A stretch of DNA of 64,000 nt from Vibrio sp. SNU_ST1. Its GTDB lineage: Bacteria > Pseudomonadota > Gammaproteobacteria > Enterobacterales > Vibrionaceae. The stretch covers positions 2,294,001 through 2,358,000 of the forward strand of contig NZ_CP130748.1 of the NCBI RefSeq assembly GCF_030563405.1, written 5' to 3'. Shown one piece after another: positions 10,029 through 18,850 of the stretch (the stretch's first letter is position 1; each line of letters begins with the position of its first letter). Below the pieces are notes generated by a model. The model made no database searches, had not been told where the DNA came from, and saw only the letters and a program-made list of their open reading frames with translations. Made by a program: the position numbers and the translations under genes.

Positions 10029-10730
10029 TTACTCGCGACCAGGCAGTTTTTTCCAAGTCACTTTATCACGTAGGTAAACCGGCTCAGACTCTTCTGCTGC
10101 AACCGCTTTGCCTTCAGCGTAAACAAATTGAGCCAGAAACGCCATATCTTGAGCTTCTGGGAATAGTACTTCACACGCTTTGGTTTTGATCGCTAGTGTG
10201 TCCATGTGCTCAGCATATGCTTCCCAACCTGTGCCTACTTTCGCCCATGTCTCAGAATCTGCTTCTAACTGCGCAGCCAACTCGCTTGGTGGCGTCACAC
10301 ACTCCGCATCGACCGCCGTCCAACGACCATCGTCTTCACGGCTGTAACGAGCCCAGTAAACTTCACTCATGCGCGCATCAATCGCTGTCGCAACATGAGT
10401 TTCGCCAAATTTACGGTAGCTGCCTTGCGCCATCGCTGCCAGTGTAGACACACCGATCATCGGCAAATCAGCACCAAAAGCTAAGCCTTGAGCAATACCA
10501 ATGCCAATACGTACACCCGTGAAACTGCCCGGGCCTTGGCCAAACGCGATCGCGTCGATATCGGTTAAAGCAACATTCGCTTCTTTCAGTACTTCATCAA
10601 CCATAGGTAGAATTTTTTTCGTATGGTCTCGAGGTGCCTCTTCGCTACGTGCGAACACCTGGTCACCAATTACTAGTGCAACTGAACAGTTTTCAGTTGC
10701 GGTATCTACTGCAAGAATTTTCGCGCTCAT
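10029..10730 (-). CDS. tsaB: tRNA threonylcarbamoyladenosine biosynthesis protein TsaB
   Basis: 233 residues, the normal length for TsaB (YeaZ). It has the ASKHA-fold opening [15 protein letters not shown] and the conserved [15 protein letters not shown] loop used for dimerisation with TsaD. With TsaC, TsaD and TsaE it makes t6A37 in ANN-decoding tRNAs; TsaB is the essential scaffold/activator and not itself the catalyst. It lies 59 bp downstream of yoaA in the same direction, an arrangement also seen in enterobacteria. Confidence 0.96.
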   Translation of the reverse strand: MSAKILAVDTATENCSVALVIGDQVFARSEEAPRDHTKKILPMVDEVLKEANVALTDIDAIAFGQGPGSFTGVRIGIGIAQGLAFGADLPMIGVSTLAAMAQGSYRKFGETHVATAIDARMSEVYWARYSREDDGRWTAVDAECVTPPSELAAQLEADSETWAKVGTGWEAYAEHMDTLAIKTKACEVLFPEAQDMAFLAQFVYAEGKAVAAEESEPVYLRDKVTWKKLPGRE

Positions 10731-10789
10731 TTGTGTCTCAAATATTCGTTATCTAATCTAAAAATAATGGCTAAGCTCAACAATGCTAA

Positions 10790-12718
10790 TTACTCAGCAG
10801 CGGTTGAATGGTCTTTAGCTAAGAATTCTTTAATGACCCCTAAGTCACGAGTACGTGGGATAGGCGGTAAACTCGCCAAAAATATGCCACCGTAATCGCG
10901 AGTCACCAATCGGTTGTCGCAGATAATCAAAGCGCCATTATCGCGCTTATCACGTATCAATCGGCCGACACCTTGTTTCAAGGTAATCACTGCGTCTGGC
11001 AATTGTACTTGTGCAAAAGGATCACCCCCTTTCAACTTACAGTCTTCAATTCGAGCCTTAAGCAAAGGGTCATCAGGGGCTGTAAAGGGCAATTTGTCGA
11101 TGATAACACAGCTTAATGCATCGCCCCTAACATCTATACCTTCCCAGAAAGCACCAGTGGCTACCAGCAATGCATTACCTAATTCCATGAATTCGGCTAA
11201 GGTTTTTTGCTTACTTGTCTCACCTTGCAGCAGAACGGGAACCGAGAGCGTTTCGCGGAACCGTTCACCCAATTCTTTCATCATGCTGTGTGAGGTACAT
11301 AAGAAGAAACAGCGACCTTGGTTTTGCTCAATCACAGGGGTCAGCATTCTTACTAGCTTATCCGCTAAGCCCGGGCTATTCGGTTCTGGTAGATAACGAG
11401 GCACACACAAACGCGCCTGATTTGGGTAATCAAACGGGCTCGGTAGTGAAAACTGTGCCGATGGCGTTAGTCCTAATCGAGAAGTAAAATGGTCGAAATC
11501 ATCCGAAACCGCTAAGGTTGCGGAGGTAAACACCCAAGCACCCGGTTTCAGCTCTATCTGCTCATGGAACTTGTCGGCGACTGAGAGTGGCGTGATGTGC
11601 AAAGCAAAGTGTCGTGGCGTAGTGTCATACCAATACGAATAGCCAGTAATCGATACATCACATACACGTTCAATGCGCGACTTGATCATAGTAGCGCGTT
11701 CAAAAGCCGTGTCTAACAGCTGGCTTCGACCCAATGCTAATTTCAATACATCAACGGCCAGTTGCAACGCATCTTGTAAGCGAACTAGCTCTCTCGCAAT
11801 CGACTCTGACTTCAATGCTTCACGCCAGTTACCGCGAAAGCCCGTATCGCCAAGCACAATGCGTAGATCGGCTGACGATTGAACGAGCCTATCCCCTACT
11901 TTCTGCAGTTGGCGCATGTCTTTGGCTTCAGTTCGGTAAGCAATTTCAATGTCTTTGGCTAGCTCTTGGATCTGTCGGCTGGAAACCGATTGTCCGAAGT
12001 ATTGGCTAGCGATATCGGGAAGTTGGTGCGCTTCATCGAAGATAAACACATCAGCTTCAGGTATCAGCTCACCAAACCCGGTTTCTTTGATCGCTAAATC
12101 CGCGAGGAACAAGTGATGGTTCACTACAACAACATCAGAATCCATCGCTTTTTTACGCGCCTTCAGCACAAAGCAATCGGTGTAGCTTGGGCACTCTTTG
12201 CCTAAGCAGTTGTCGTTAGTCGAGGTAATGGTTGGAATGACCGGGCTATCTTCAGCAATATCATCACAGTCACCTAAATCGCCAGTTTGAGTCGCTGACG
12301 ACCAGCTGCGCACTTTCACCAACTGAGCTAACAGCGTTGGATCGGTGTGAGTGCCATGGCTCTCGATCATTTGACGACTGAGCCTGTCCAAGCACAAATA
12401 GTTTGAACGGCCTTTGAGTAACGCAACCTGACCATAAAAACCAAGCGCATCGACCATCAATGGTAAATCTCGGTGAAACAGCTGTTCTTGAAGGTTTTTA
12501 GACCCCGTACTGATAATCGTTTTCTTACCACTCAGCAGTGCTGGCACTAGATAAGCAAACGTCTTACCTGTTCCTGTTCCCGCTTCAACGACCAATTGGC
12601 TCTGTTGTTCAATAGCCTGTGCAACCGCTTCAGCCATGTCTAGCTGAGCTTGTCGAGGTTGGAACCCAGGGAGCGCTTTACCCAAAGCACCATCAGCAGA
12701 AAACGTTTTAGATATCAT
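10790..12718 (-). CDS. yoaA: ATP-dependent DNA helicase YoaA (DinG/XPD-like, Fe-S)
   Basis: 642 residues. Superfamily 2 helicase of the XPD/DinG group: Walker A VEAGTGTGKTFAYLV, DEAH box in FIFDEAHQLPD, and a C-terminal helicase motif in GVGRLIRDKRDNGAL. Cysteines in NYLCLDR and NCLGKECPSYTDCF are spaced as in the Fe-S cluster domain of this family. In E. coli YoaA associates with the HolC clamp-loader subunit to repair blocked forks; the same job here is inferred. Start ATG at 12718, with tsaB downstream. Confidence 0.94.
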   Translation of the reverse strand: MISKTFSADGALGKALPGFQPRQAQLDMAEAVAQAIEQQSQLVVEAGTGTGKTFAYLVPALLSGKKTIISTGSKNLQEQLFHRDLPLMVDALGFYGQVALLKGRSNYLCLDRLSRQMIESHGTHTDPTLLAQLVKVRSWSSATQTGDLGDCDDIAEDSPVIPTITSTNDNCLGKECPSYTDCFVLKARKKAMDSDVVVVNHHLFLADLAIKETGFGELIPEADVFIFDEAHQLPDIASQYFGQSVSSRQIQELAKDIEIAYRTEAKDMRQLQKVGDRLVQSSADLRIVLGDTGFRGNWREALKSESIARELVRLQDALQLAVDVLKLALGRSQLLDTAFERATMIKSRIERVCDVSITGYSYWYDTTPRHFALHITPLSVADKFHEQIELKPGAWVFTSATLAVSDDFDHFTSRLGLTPSAQFSLPSPFDYPNQARLCVPRYLPEPNSPGLADKLVRMLTPVIEQNQGRCFFLCTSHSMMKELGERFRETLSVPVLLQGETSKQKTLAEFMELGNALLVATGAFWEGIDVRGDALSCVIIDKLPFTAPDDPLLKARIEDCKLKGGDPFAQVQLPDAVITLKQGVGRLIRDKRDNGALIICDNRLVTRDYGGIFLASLPPIPRTRDLGVIKEFLAKDHSTAAE

Positions 12719-12769
12719 AGAGTACGAAATTTAGAAAAATAGAAGGCGAATTATGGCAGGTTTAGTGAG

Positions 12770-12800
12770 CCGGCGCGAATCAAGAATGACTTCGCACCGG
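12770..12800. other. Inverted repeat between yoaA and a small ORF
   Basis: A 10-bp stem with one mismatch (CCGGCGCGAA with TTCGCACCGG) and an 11-nt loop. No T-run follows on either strand, so it is not a classic intrinsic terminator. It may be a weak terminator for the small gene at 12869-13069 or an mRNA-end structure. Confidence 0.45.
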
Positions 12801-12868
12801 AGGTATTTGGTTCGGGTTAAGCTATCTAGAAGGTAAGAATTGAAGAAATAAAAATCAAAGAGTCGTTA

Positions 12869-13069
12869 TTATTTTCGGCTGAGATAACGCGACAACCAAG
12901 GGGCGCCTTCAAAATGATTATCGCAAGGCTGCATGGCTTTCACTGCATCGGTTGGTGAAGTTTTACGTTCCCACATTTCATCTAGAACATTACCATCTAA
13001 CTCTGTACTTCCCGCTAATGAGTTCACTCGTTTGCAGTACAGTTTTTTTGCTAGTAACTCTTTATCCAT
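12869..13069 (-). CDS. Small protein of unknown function
   Basis: 66 residues using the ATG at 13069, which has a good ribosome-binding site (GAGGTGAT, spaced about 5 nt). A longer frame opens at 13102 but adds only an unlikely leader. The sequence is hydrophilic and slightly basic, with conserved-looking patches LAKKLYCKRVNSLAGST, VLDEMWERKTSPTDAVKAMQ and a C-terminal PWLSRYLSRK. No membrane segment is visible. I do not recognise the family. It stands alone between yoaA and purU. Confidence 0.65.
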   Translation of the reverse strand: MDKELLAKKLYCKRVNSLAGSTELDGNVLDEMWERKTSPTDAVKAMQPCDNHFEGAPWLSRYLSRK

Positions 13070-13265
13070 AAGTATCACCTCTATTTTTGGCCAAAGCGTC
13101 AATGCCTCGGTTGAAGTTCAAATGCGTACTACGGTCAAAACTTGAAAAATGAAGCTTCTGCCTTTTTTTCTATCGAAAAACTGATATTTCTATATAAAAC
13201 AATTTATCGATGCGATAAATGAGCAGCAGAATTTGTTGAAACCAACTTGATAATAGATTAATTAT

Positions 13266-13295
13266 AACGGTGATACTGCGGCTCAGTTCACCGTT
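13266..13295. promoter_or_regulatory. Strong hairpin in the purU leader region
   Basis: AACGGTGA (13266-13273) pairs perfectly with TCACCGTT (13288-13295), and the inner ACTG pairs with CAGT after a one-base bulge, giving about 12 bp around a 5-nt loop. No T-tract follows, so it is a leader structure or operator and not a terminator. It lies about 75 bp before the purU start. Confidence 0.5.
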
Positions 13296-13369
13296 CGACG
13301 GCCTGCATTAAATTTGATGAATCCCGATTTCTTATAATAAGTGCAACATTTCATGGAAGTAAGACGCAA

Positions 13370-14203
13370 ATGGAAAGAAAAACTTTATTAACACATTGTA
13401 CTGACGCCCCAGGCCTCATCTCAAAGATCACCAACATTTGTTATAAGCACCAACTCAATATTATTCACAATAATGAGTTCGTTGATAACACAAGTGGCCA
13501 CTTCTTTATGCGCACCGAGCTAGAGGGCTACTTCAATGACGAAACCTTACTCGCCGATTTAGACCAAGCCCTGCCAGAAAACACAAAACGTAAGCTTGTT
13601 GATTCATCTCGTAAGCGTGTTGTGATACTGGTAACTAAAGAAGCACACTGCCTTGGCGATATTCTGATGAAGAACTTCGATGGCAGTTTAGATGTCGATA
13701 TTGCGGCAGTAGTTGGTAACTACGATACACTGCAAAGCCTAACCGAGCGTTTTGATATCCCTTACCACCATGTTTCTCACGAAGGGTTGAACCGTGAAGA
13801 GCATGAGAAGAAGATGTTGGAAGTGATTGACCTGTATGAGGCAGACTACCTGGTGCTTGCTAAATACATGCGAGTGCTGACGCCGGGGTTTGTTGAGAAG
13901 TACAACCACAAAATCATCAACATTCACCACAGTTTCTTGCCAGCATTCATTGGTGCTAAGCCATACCAGCAAGCTTACGAGCGCGGTGTGAAGATCATTG
14001 GTGCAACGGCGCACTTTGTGACAAACGATCTCGATGAAGGCCCTATCATCAAGCAAGATGTTATCCCAGTGGATCACAACTTCAGCGCAAAAGACATGGC
14101 GCAAGCGGGTCGTGACGTAGAGAAGAACGTGTTGAGTAAGGCTCTGAACAAAGTGATCAATGATCACGTGTTTGTTTACGGCAACAAAACTGTAATTCTG
14201 TAA
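13370..14203 (+). CDS. purU: Formyltetrahydrofolate deformylase
   Basis: 277 residues, as in E. coli PurU. It hydrolyses 10-formyl-THF to formate and THF, supplying formate for PurT and balancing the one-carbon pool. An N-terminal ACT domain (LTHCTDAPGLISKITNICYK, about residues 8-27) precedes a formyltransferase-fold catalytic domain. That domain contains NIHHSFLPAFIGAKPYQQA with the family His, and TAHFVTNDLDEGPIIKQD with the catalytic Asp. It is monocistronic and ends at a terminator. Confidence 0.96.
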   Translation: MERKTLLTHCTDAPGLISKITNICYKHQLNIIHNNEFVDNTSGHFFMRTELEGYFNDETLLADLDQALPENTKRKLVDSSRKRVVILVTKEAHCLGDILMKNFDGSLDVDIAAVVGNYDTLQSLTERFDIPYHHVSHEGLNREEHEKKMLEVIDLYEADYLVLAKYMRVLTPGFVEKYNHKIINIHHSFLPAFIGAKPYQQAYERGVKIIGATAHFVTNDLDEGPIIKQDVIPVDHNFSAKDMAQAGRDVEKNVLSKALNKVINDHVFVYGNKTVIL

Positions 14204-14246
14204 TTCTGTAATTCGATTTACAGTAAGACTTCCAGTTAGACCCCAA

Positions 14247-14286
14247 TAAAAAACGCGTAATAGGATTTCTCCATTACGCGTTTTTG
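14247..14286 (+). terminator. Rho-independent terminator of purU
   Basis: 11-bp stem AAACGCGTAAT/ATTACGCGTTT with an 11-nt loop, followed by a T-run on the plus strand. Confidence 0.85.
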
Positions 14287-14310
14287 TATCTGGTTATCAG
14301 ACTAGCTTTT

Positions 14311-14484
14311 AGAGATTCCCGACTACACTCCTTCGTCGCTATCGGGAATGACGAATTCGGCAAGAACCTTCTCTCTGACATACGCCCTCGAACGCTCAGA
14401 CAGTCAGCATCCAAAAATAGACTCTGGCAAACACCATCAAACACCCCGTCATTCCGACGAGCCTAAGCGAGATCAGGAATCTCT
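14311..14484. repeat. Dispersed palindromic element (MITE-like), purU-yecM intergenic
   Basis: The left end (14311-14353) begins AGAGATTCC and ends GGAATGACG. The right end (14447-14484) begins CGTCATTCC and ends GGAATCTCT. The two ends are imperfect inverted copies around a 90-bp centre. The end sequences match a repeat type I recognise as common between genes in Vibrio genomes. No transposase is encoded. It fills most of the gap between purU and yecM; a 60-codon frame across it is not a gene. Confidence 0.65.
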
Positions 14485-14506
14485 TCCCAGCAACTCTCTA
14501 ATCAAA

Positions 14507-15103
14507 TTAGGCCTGTTCTAACTCAACAATCTTCTTCAAAGAGTGTGGATGCAGCTTAATGCAAATCCCTTGATGCTTGAATGCAACCGTTGGGTTATTC
14601 AAACGTTCACCCTCACCTTTCGGGCTAGAGAGTTTTATCTTAATGCCTTGATCTGCCAAATTTTCAAATTTAGCTGCGAACTGTGGATAAGTCTCTTTAA
14701 GATCCGCTAAGTACTCATCAGCCGTTTGAGCGTGAGACGGAATCACAAATTCTACATGCTCCCAATCTTGGCTCGGGTAAACCTTGCCTTCAGCTGGGTA
14801 TGGAAGCTCTAAACATTCAATCTTCCAACCAAGGCTTTGCAATGGTTTATCGAAAGCCAACACCACAATGGGACGACCATTGATCATCGCTTCTGAAATC
14901 GTAGAGCCGTATTCAGACCATGCTTGATGTGCTGATTTCGCAAGCTCAGTTTCATTGATTCTTAATGCAATATGATCTGCTTGAGCAAAGCTTAAATCCA
15001 AACCCAGCACATTTCCGAGGTTCTCAATTTTCGTCATAAACGTATCAAGGCGTGCAATCATTTGTTGTGGTTCTAGTTCTGCTTGCTTCAGGCTCATCAT
15101 CAT
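14507..15103 (-). CDS. yecM: YecM family VOC-fold protein
   Basis: 198 residues from the first of three consecutive Met codons; the true start could be any of them. It closely resembles E. coli YecM: a LGLDLSFAQADHIALR segment with His, ENMINGRP-like EAMINGRPIVV, a WEHVEFVIP strand with His and Glu, and SSPKGEGERLNNPTVAF. The family has a glyoxalase/dioxygenase (VOC) fold with metal-binding-like residues but no proven activity. It is divergent from argS, the same neighbour as in enterobacteria. Confidence 0.88.
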   Translation of the reverse strand: MMMSLKQAELEPQQMIARLDTFMTKIENLGNVLGLDLSFAQADHIALRINETELAKSAHQAWSEYGSTISEAMINGRPIVVLAFDKPLQSLGWKIECLELPYPAEGKVYPSQDWEHVEFVIPSHAQTADEYLADLKETYPQFAAKFENLADQGIKIKLSSPKGEGERLNNPTVAFKHQGICIKLHPHSLKKIVELEQA

Positions 15104-15452
15104 TGTCTATGTTCTCCAAATAATGGCAGCATGGTATCAGTTTTACTTCCAGCAACAAGCGCTGCTTTTACAAAAAACACTCAAAAAGTACCGTGTCTTA
15201 CTTTCCTAAATAGACAAACTTGGCTTGGTCAAAGTTGATTGTCGAAAACCCCTCAGGAAATGTTAATTTTCTATCAATTCGACCTATAAGAAAGCCCACA
15301 AAATTGGTATGATTAACGCCATTTTTGTGAACTTAAACAGAGTCTGTTGTTCATTTCAGCATTAAATCGTTAACTAGAAGCATAATTAGCCAAATTTAAT
15401 GCCCACGAAATAACGGCTACTCTTATTCATCCTTGAATTGAAGGAAACGCGT
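15104..15452. other. Divergent yecM/argS intergenic region
   Basis: 349 bp without a gene. It must hold the promoters of yecM and argS. A GAAGGA Shine-Dalgarno lies just before the GTG start of argS. I see no convincing operator, repeat or RNA structure. Confidence 0.6.
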
Positions 15453-17186
15453 GTGAATATCCAAGCACTGATTAATGACAAAGTATCTCAGGCTCTAGAA
15501 GCCGCTGGCGCACCTGCAGGCTCTCCTGCGGCTGTTCGCCAATCTGCAAAACCACAATTTGGTGACTACCAAGCAAACGGCATTATGGGTGTTGCTAAAC
15601 GACTAGGCACTAACCCTCGAGAATTTGCTCAAAAAGTATTGGACGTTCTAAACCTAGACGGTATCGCTTCTAAAGTTGAAATCGCAGGTCCAGGTTTCCT
15701 AAACATCTTCCTAGATGAAGCGTTCCTGGCACAACAAGCAGACGCAGCACTTGCTGACTCTCGCCTTGGTGTTTCAGCCGCTGAAGCACAAACGATTGTT
15801 GCTGACTACTCAGCTCCAAACGTTGCAAAAGAAATGCACGTAGGCCACTTACGTTCAACGATCATCGGTGATGCTGTTGTTCGTACACTTGAGTTCTTAG
15901 GTCACAAAGTTATCCGTGCTAACCACATTGGTGACTGGGGTACTCAATTCGGTATGCTTATCGCAAACCTTGAGCGCATCCAAGCTGAAACTGGTGAAGT
16001 TTCAATGGAACTTTCAGATCTTGAGCAGTTCTACCGTGAATCTAAAAAGCTTTACGACGAAGACGAAGAATTCGCTGTGAAAGCACGTGGCTACGTAGTG
16101 AAACTGCAAGGTGGCGACGCATACTGTGCTGAAATGTGGAAAAAGCTGGTTGACGTAACCATGGTTCAAAACCAACGTAATTACGATCGCCTAAATGTAT
16201 CACTGACACGTGATGATGTGATGGGTGAAAGTATGTATAACCACATGCTTTCAAACATCGTTTCTGACCTACAAGCACAAGGCCTAGCAAAAGAGTCTGA
16301 CGGCGCACAAGTTGTATTCTTAGACGAATACAAAAACAAAGACGGCGAACCTATGGGCGTTATCGTGCAAAAACGTGACGGTGGCTTCCTGTACACCACC
16401 ACCGATATTGCATGTGCTAAATACCGTTTTGAAGAACTGGGCGCAGATCGCGTACTTTACTTCATCGACTCTCGTCAGCACCAACACCTAATGCAAGCTT
16501 GGACTATCGTTCGTAAAGCGGGTTATGTTCCTGAGTCTGTATCTCTTGAGCACCACGCATTCGGCATGATGCTAGGTAAAGATGGCAAGCCATTTAAAAC
16601 TCGCGCAGGCGGTACAGTGCGTCTTGCTGACCTTCTAGACGAAGCGGAAGTACGTGCAACTCAGCTGATTGAATCTAAAAATCCTGAGCTAGCAGAAGAC
16701 GAGAAGAAAACCATCGCGAACACAGTAGCAATGGCGGCGGTTAAATACGCAGACCTTTCTAAGCACCGTACAACTGATTACGTGTTCGACTGGGAAAACA
16801 TGCTGGCATTTGAAGGCAACACAGCACCGTACATGCAGTATGCATACACTCGTGTAGCTTCAATCTTTGCTAAAGCAGGCATTTCTATGGACTCGCTAGA
16901 AGGTGAAATCAAAATCACTGAAGAGAAAGAGAAAGCCCTTATCGCGAAACTTCTACAATTTGAAGAAGCGGTACAGTCTGTTGCTCGCGAAGGTCAACCA
17001 CACATCATGTGTAGCTACCTGTTCGAACTTGCTGGTCAATTCTCTAGCTTCTACGAAGCGTGCCCTATACTTGTGGCTGAAGATGAAACCGTTAAACAGA
17101 GCCGCCTGAAGCTTGCTGCACTAACAGCGAAGACTATCAAGCAAGGTCTGTCTCTTCTAGGTATCGAAACTCTAGAGCGCATGTAA
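15453..17186 (+). CDS. argS: Arginyl-tRNA synthetase
   Basis: 577 residues from a GTG start at 15453, exactly the E. coli ArgS length, with a GAAGGA ribosome-binding site upstream. An in-frame TTG at 15438 overlaps that site and is not the start. It is a class I synthetase charging tRNA-Arg. The HIGH motif appears as HVGH in [20 protein letters not shown], preceded by the N-terminal Add-1 domain (about 1-110). The C-terminal anticodon-binding domain ends with [13 protein letters not shown] terminator follows within 35 bp. Confidence 0.97.
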   Translation: MNIQALINDKVSQALEAAGAPAGSPAAVRQSAKPQFGDYQANGIMGVAKRLGTNPREFAQKVLDVLNLDGIASKVEIAGPGFLNIFLDEAFLAQQADAALADSRLGVSAAEAQTIVADYSAPNVAKEMHVGHLRSTIIGDAVVRTLEFLGHKVIRANHIGDWGTQFGMLIANLERIQAETGEVSMELSDLEQFYRESKKLYDEDEEFAVKARGYVVKLQGGDAYCAEMWKKLVDVTMVQNQRNYDRLNVSLTRDDVMGESMYNHMLSNIVSDLQAQGLAKESDGAQVVFLDEYKNKDGEPMGVIVQKRDGGFLYTTTDIACAKYRFEELGADRVLYFIDSRQHQHLMQAWTIVRKAGYVPESVSLEHHAFGMMLGKDGKPFKTRAGGTVRLADLLDEAEVRATQLIESKNPELAEDEKKTIANTVAMAAVKYADLSKHRTTDYVFDWENMLAFEGNTAPYMQYAYTRVASIFAKAGISMDSLEGEIKITEEKEKALIAKLLQFEEAVQSVAREGQPHIMCSYLFELAGQFSSFYEACPILVAEDETVKQSRLKLAALTAKTIKQGLSLLGIETLERM

Positions 17187-17213
17187 TGCCCTTCGGGTTA
17201 CAATGAATAAATA

Positions 17214-17247
17214 CAAAGGTTGATGTGAGAGCATCAACCTTTTGTTT
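17214..17247 (+). terminator. Rho-independent terminator of argS
   Basis: Stem AAAGGTTGATG/CATCAACCTTT with a short loop, then TTTTG. The GGTTGATG/CATCAACC core recurs after gltA and, with one change, after the DUF1853 gene. Confidence 0.85.
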
Positions 17248-17263
17248 TATCTAACGTATACTG

Positions 17264-17425
17264 ATACCAATCGTAGTAAATAACTAATCATCCTAGCTGG
17301 TTAAAACGCTCGATAACTGCGTTAGAATTTTTGATTGTAGAGTAACTACTTATCAAAAGAATCTGCCTTGTTCTCAAACCTTTTTCCTACGCTATTTCTG
17401 ATCATTTACTTACTGTGATTGGTAT
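17264..17425. repeat. Dispersed MITE-like element with ATACCAATC ends
   Basis: 162 bp between argS and the HIT gene. It starts ATACCAATC (17264-17272) and ends with the exact reverse complement GATTGGTAT (17417-17425). The similarity extends imperfectly about 28 bp inward. No coding capacity. Its termini and internal sequence are of a type I recognise as widespread between genes in Vibrio and relatives. Confidence 0.7.
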
Positions 17426-17455
17426 GACTTCAAGAAATCGAAATGGATAATAATA

Positions 17456-17884
17456 ATGAGCTTTGAACTTCACCCACAGTTAGCAAAAGACACCACGCTT
17501 ATCGGCGAATTTCCACTAAGCTTGGCGCTGCTAAGCAAAGACAGTGCCGTGCCTTGGGTTATCTTGGTACCCAAACGCGCCAACCTAAAAGAGTTGCACC
17601 ATCTGCCAATGAAAGAACAACAGCAGTTCTTACTTGAGTCTCAAGCGGTAAGCCAAGCATTAGAAGCTACGTTCCAACCAGACAAATTAAACCTAGGCGC
17701 GCTGGGTAACATGGTGCCACAGCTGCACATTCACCATATTGCTCGTTTCAAAGACGACATCGCATGGCCAGGGCCAGTATGGGGCAACACCAAAGGTGAA
17801 CAGCGTAGCGAAGAAGAGCAAGCTACAATCCATACTCGTATTCAGAATGTTCTATCATTGAGCTCTATCTTCAAGAAGTCTTAA
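17456..17884 (+). CDS. HIT family (histidine triad) protein
   Basis: 142 residues, a cytoplasmic HIT-fold nucleotide hydrolase/transferase-like protein. The triad region reads NMVPQLHIHHIARF with His91 and His93; Gln89 stands where the classical motif has its first His, which is common in this proteobacterial subgroup. PWPGPVWG (here AWPGPVWG) follows. The substrate is unknown; nucleoside 5'-phosphate conjugates are usual for the superfamily. It stands alone, preceded by the ATACCAATC element, which may carry or disturb its promoter. Confidence 0.88.
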   Translation: MSFELHPQLAKDTTLIGEFPLSLALLSKDSAVPWVILVPKRANLKELHHLPMKEQQQFLLESQAVSQALEATFQPDKLNLGALGNMVPQLHIHHIARFKDDIAWPGPVWGNTKGEQRSEEEQATIHTRIQNVLSLSSIFKKS

Positions 17885-18024
17885 GTATTCTTTAATACCG
17901 GTAATGCCCAGCCGCTAGGCATTACCACTATTACCAATATGTAATAATAATTCACAAAAACACACCATTATCACAACAAGAATTCCTGCGTATACTCTCT
18001 CATACACAACATAGAGAGAACATC

Positions 18025-18555
18025 ATGAAACAAACCTTCAACCTATTTCGTCACATCAGCTGGATCGCTATCGTATGCTCTATGCTTGCTTCGCTACTTT
18101 TGTTTTTCATGGGGGCAACTAAGACCTATTCTGCTTTTGCGATCTTCATGCTCAACCAGATACCACCAGAATCACTGGCACATTTGGATACAACAGACAT
18201 CGCTATCTCATACTTAATTAAATCTCTAGATACGTTTCTGATTGCTTTTGTACTCTTCATATTTTCTCACGGCGTGTTCACTTTATTCATCTCAGACAAA
18301 AGTAACGCTGCAAAAATTGATGAGCAGATTAAAAAGAACAAAGTGCTTAACTGGATAAAAACGCCAAACATTGGCCATCTAAAAAATATTTTGGCCGAAG
18401 TTATCATCATCATTCTATTTGTGAAATTTTTGGAGCTCGTACTCGTCAACTTCGACAGTATAGGATGGGACATACTCGTCTTGCCTATCTCAATACTCTT
18501 ACTGAGTATTGGCCTTAAAGTTCTCGGCCTAGGCGGAGCCAAAGAATCCTCCTAA
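18025..18555 (+). CDS. YqhA/UPF0114 family inner-membrane protein
   Basis: 176 residues. Three or four hydrophobic helices are visible: about residues 12-35, 65-90, 122-142 and 150-170. A charged cytoplasmic-type loop (SDKSNAAKIDEQIKKNKVLNW shortened region, about 92-112) lies in the middle. The spacing and the motif SLDTFLIAFVLFIFSHGVF match the UPF0114 (YqhA) family, whose function is unknown. It is monocistronic and shares a bidirectional terminator with feoC. Confidence 0.82.
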   Translation: MKQTFNLFRHISWIAIVCSMLASLLLFFMGATKTYSAFAIFMLNQIPPESLAHLDTTDIAISYLIKSLDTFLIAFVLFIFSHGVFTLFISDKSNAAKIDEQIKKNKVLNWIKTPNIGHLKNILAEVIIIILFVKFLELVLVNFDSIGWDILVLPISILLLSIGLKVLGLGGAKESS

Positions 18556-18570
18556 GCAGAGACTGCACAA

Positions 18571-18607
18571 TAAAAAACCGCAGCTAAAAAGCTGCGGTTT
18601 TTTATTT
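18571..18607. terminator. Bidirectional terminator between yqhA-like gene and feoC
   Basis: Stem AACCGCAGC/GCTGCGGTT with A-run before and T-run after, positioned for two convergent genes. Confidence 0.85.
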
Positions 18608-18619
18608 AAGCTATCTGAA

Positions 18620-18850
18620 CTACATCATTACATTAAGCGACAAACCATCTTGTTTGCTGATGGTGTAACGAATACGTGTTGTATGGCCATGTTTATTCGT
18701 ATCGACCAAGCGAGAAATTTTCCCTTTCTTAACCCACACATTCAGCATCGCATCGACACCGTCTTCACTCATTCCAAACTTAGACGCGAGTTCACTACGA
18801 GCTGAGACCCCCTCGTTATCAATATGTTGATGAAGTTCAGTTAAAATCAT
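18620..18850 (-). CDS. feoC: FeoC-like winged-helix regulator of ferrous iron transport
   Basis: 76 residues from the ATG at 18850, which overlaps the feoB stop in an ATGA arrangement, so the two are translationally coupled. A frame open further upstream is only the shadow of feoB. The sequence MILTELHQHIDNEGVSAR then SELASKFGMSEDGVDAMLNVWVKKGKI fits the FeoC winged helix. No Fe-S-type cysteines are visible, unlike some enterobacterial FeoC. In V. cholerae FeoC joins FeoA and FeoB in one complex; the same is inferred here. Confidence 0.9.
   Translation of the reverse strand: MILTELHQHIDNEGVSARSELASKFGMSEDGVDAMLNVWVKKGKISRLVDTNKHGHTTRIRYTISKQDGLSLNVMM

Noticed and set aside
14284..14466. 60-codon frame downstream of purU
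   Set aside because: It is contained in a dispersed palindromic element and overlaps the purU terminator.
17456..17884. HIT protein with a broken histidine triad
   Set aside because: Gln in place of the first His is common in proteobacterial members with the QLHIH motif, so it is not evidence of decay.
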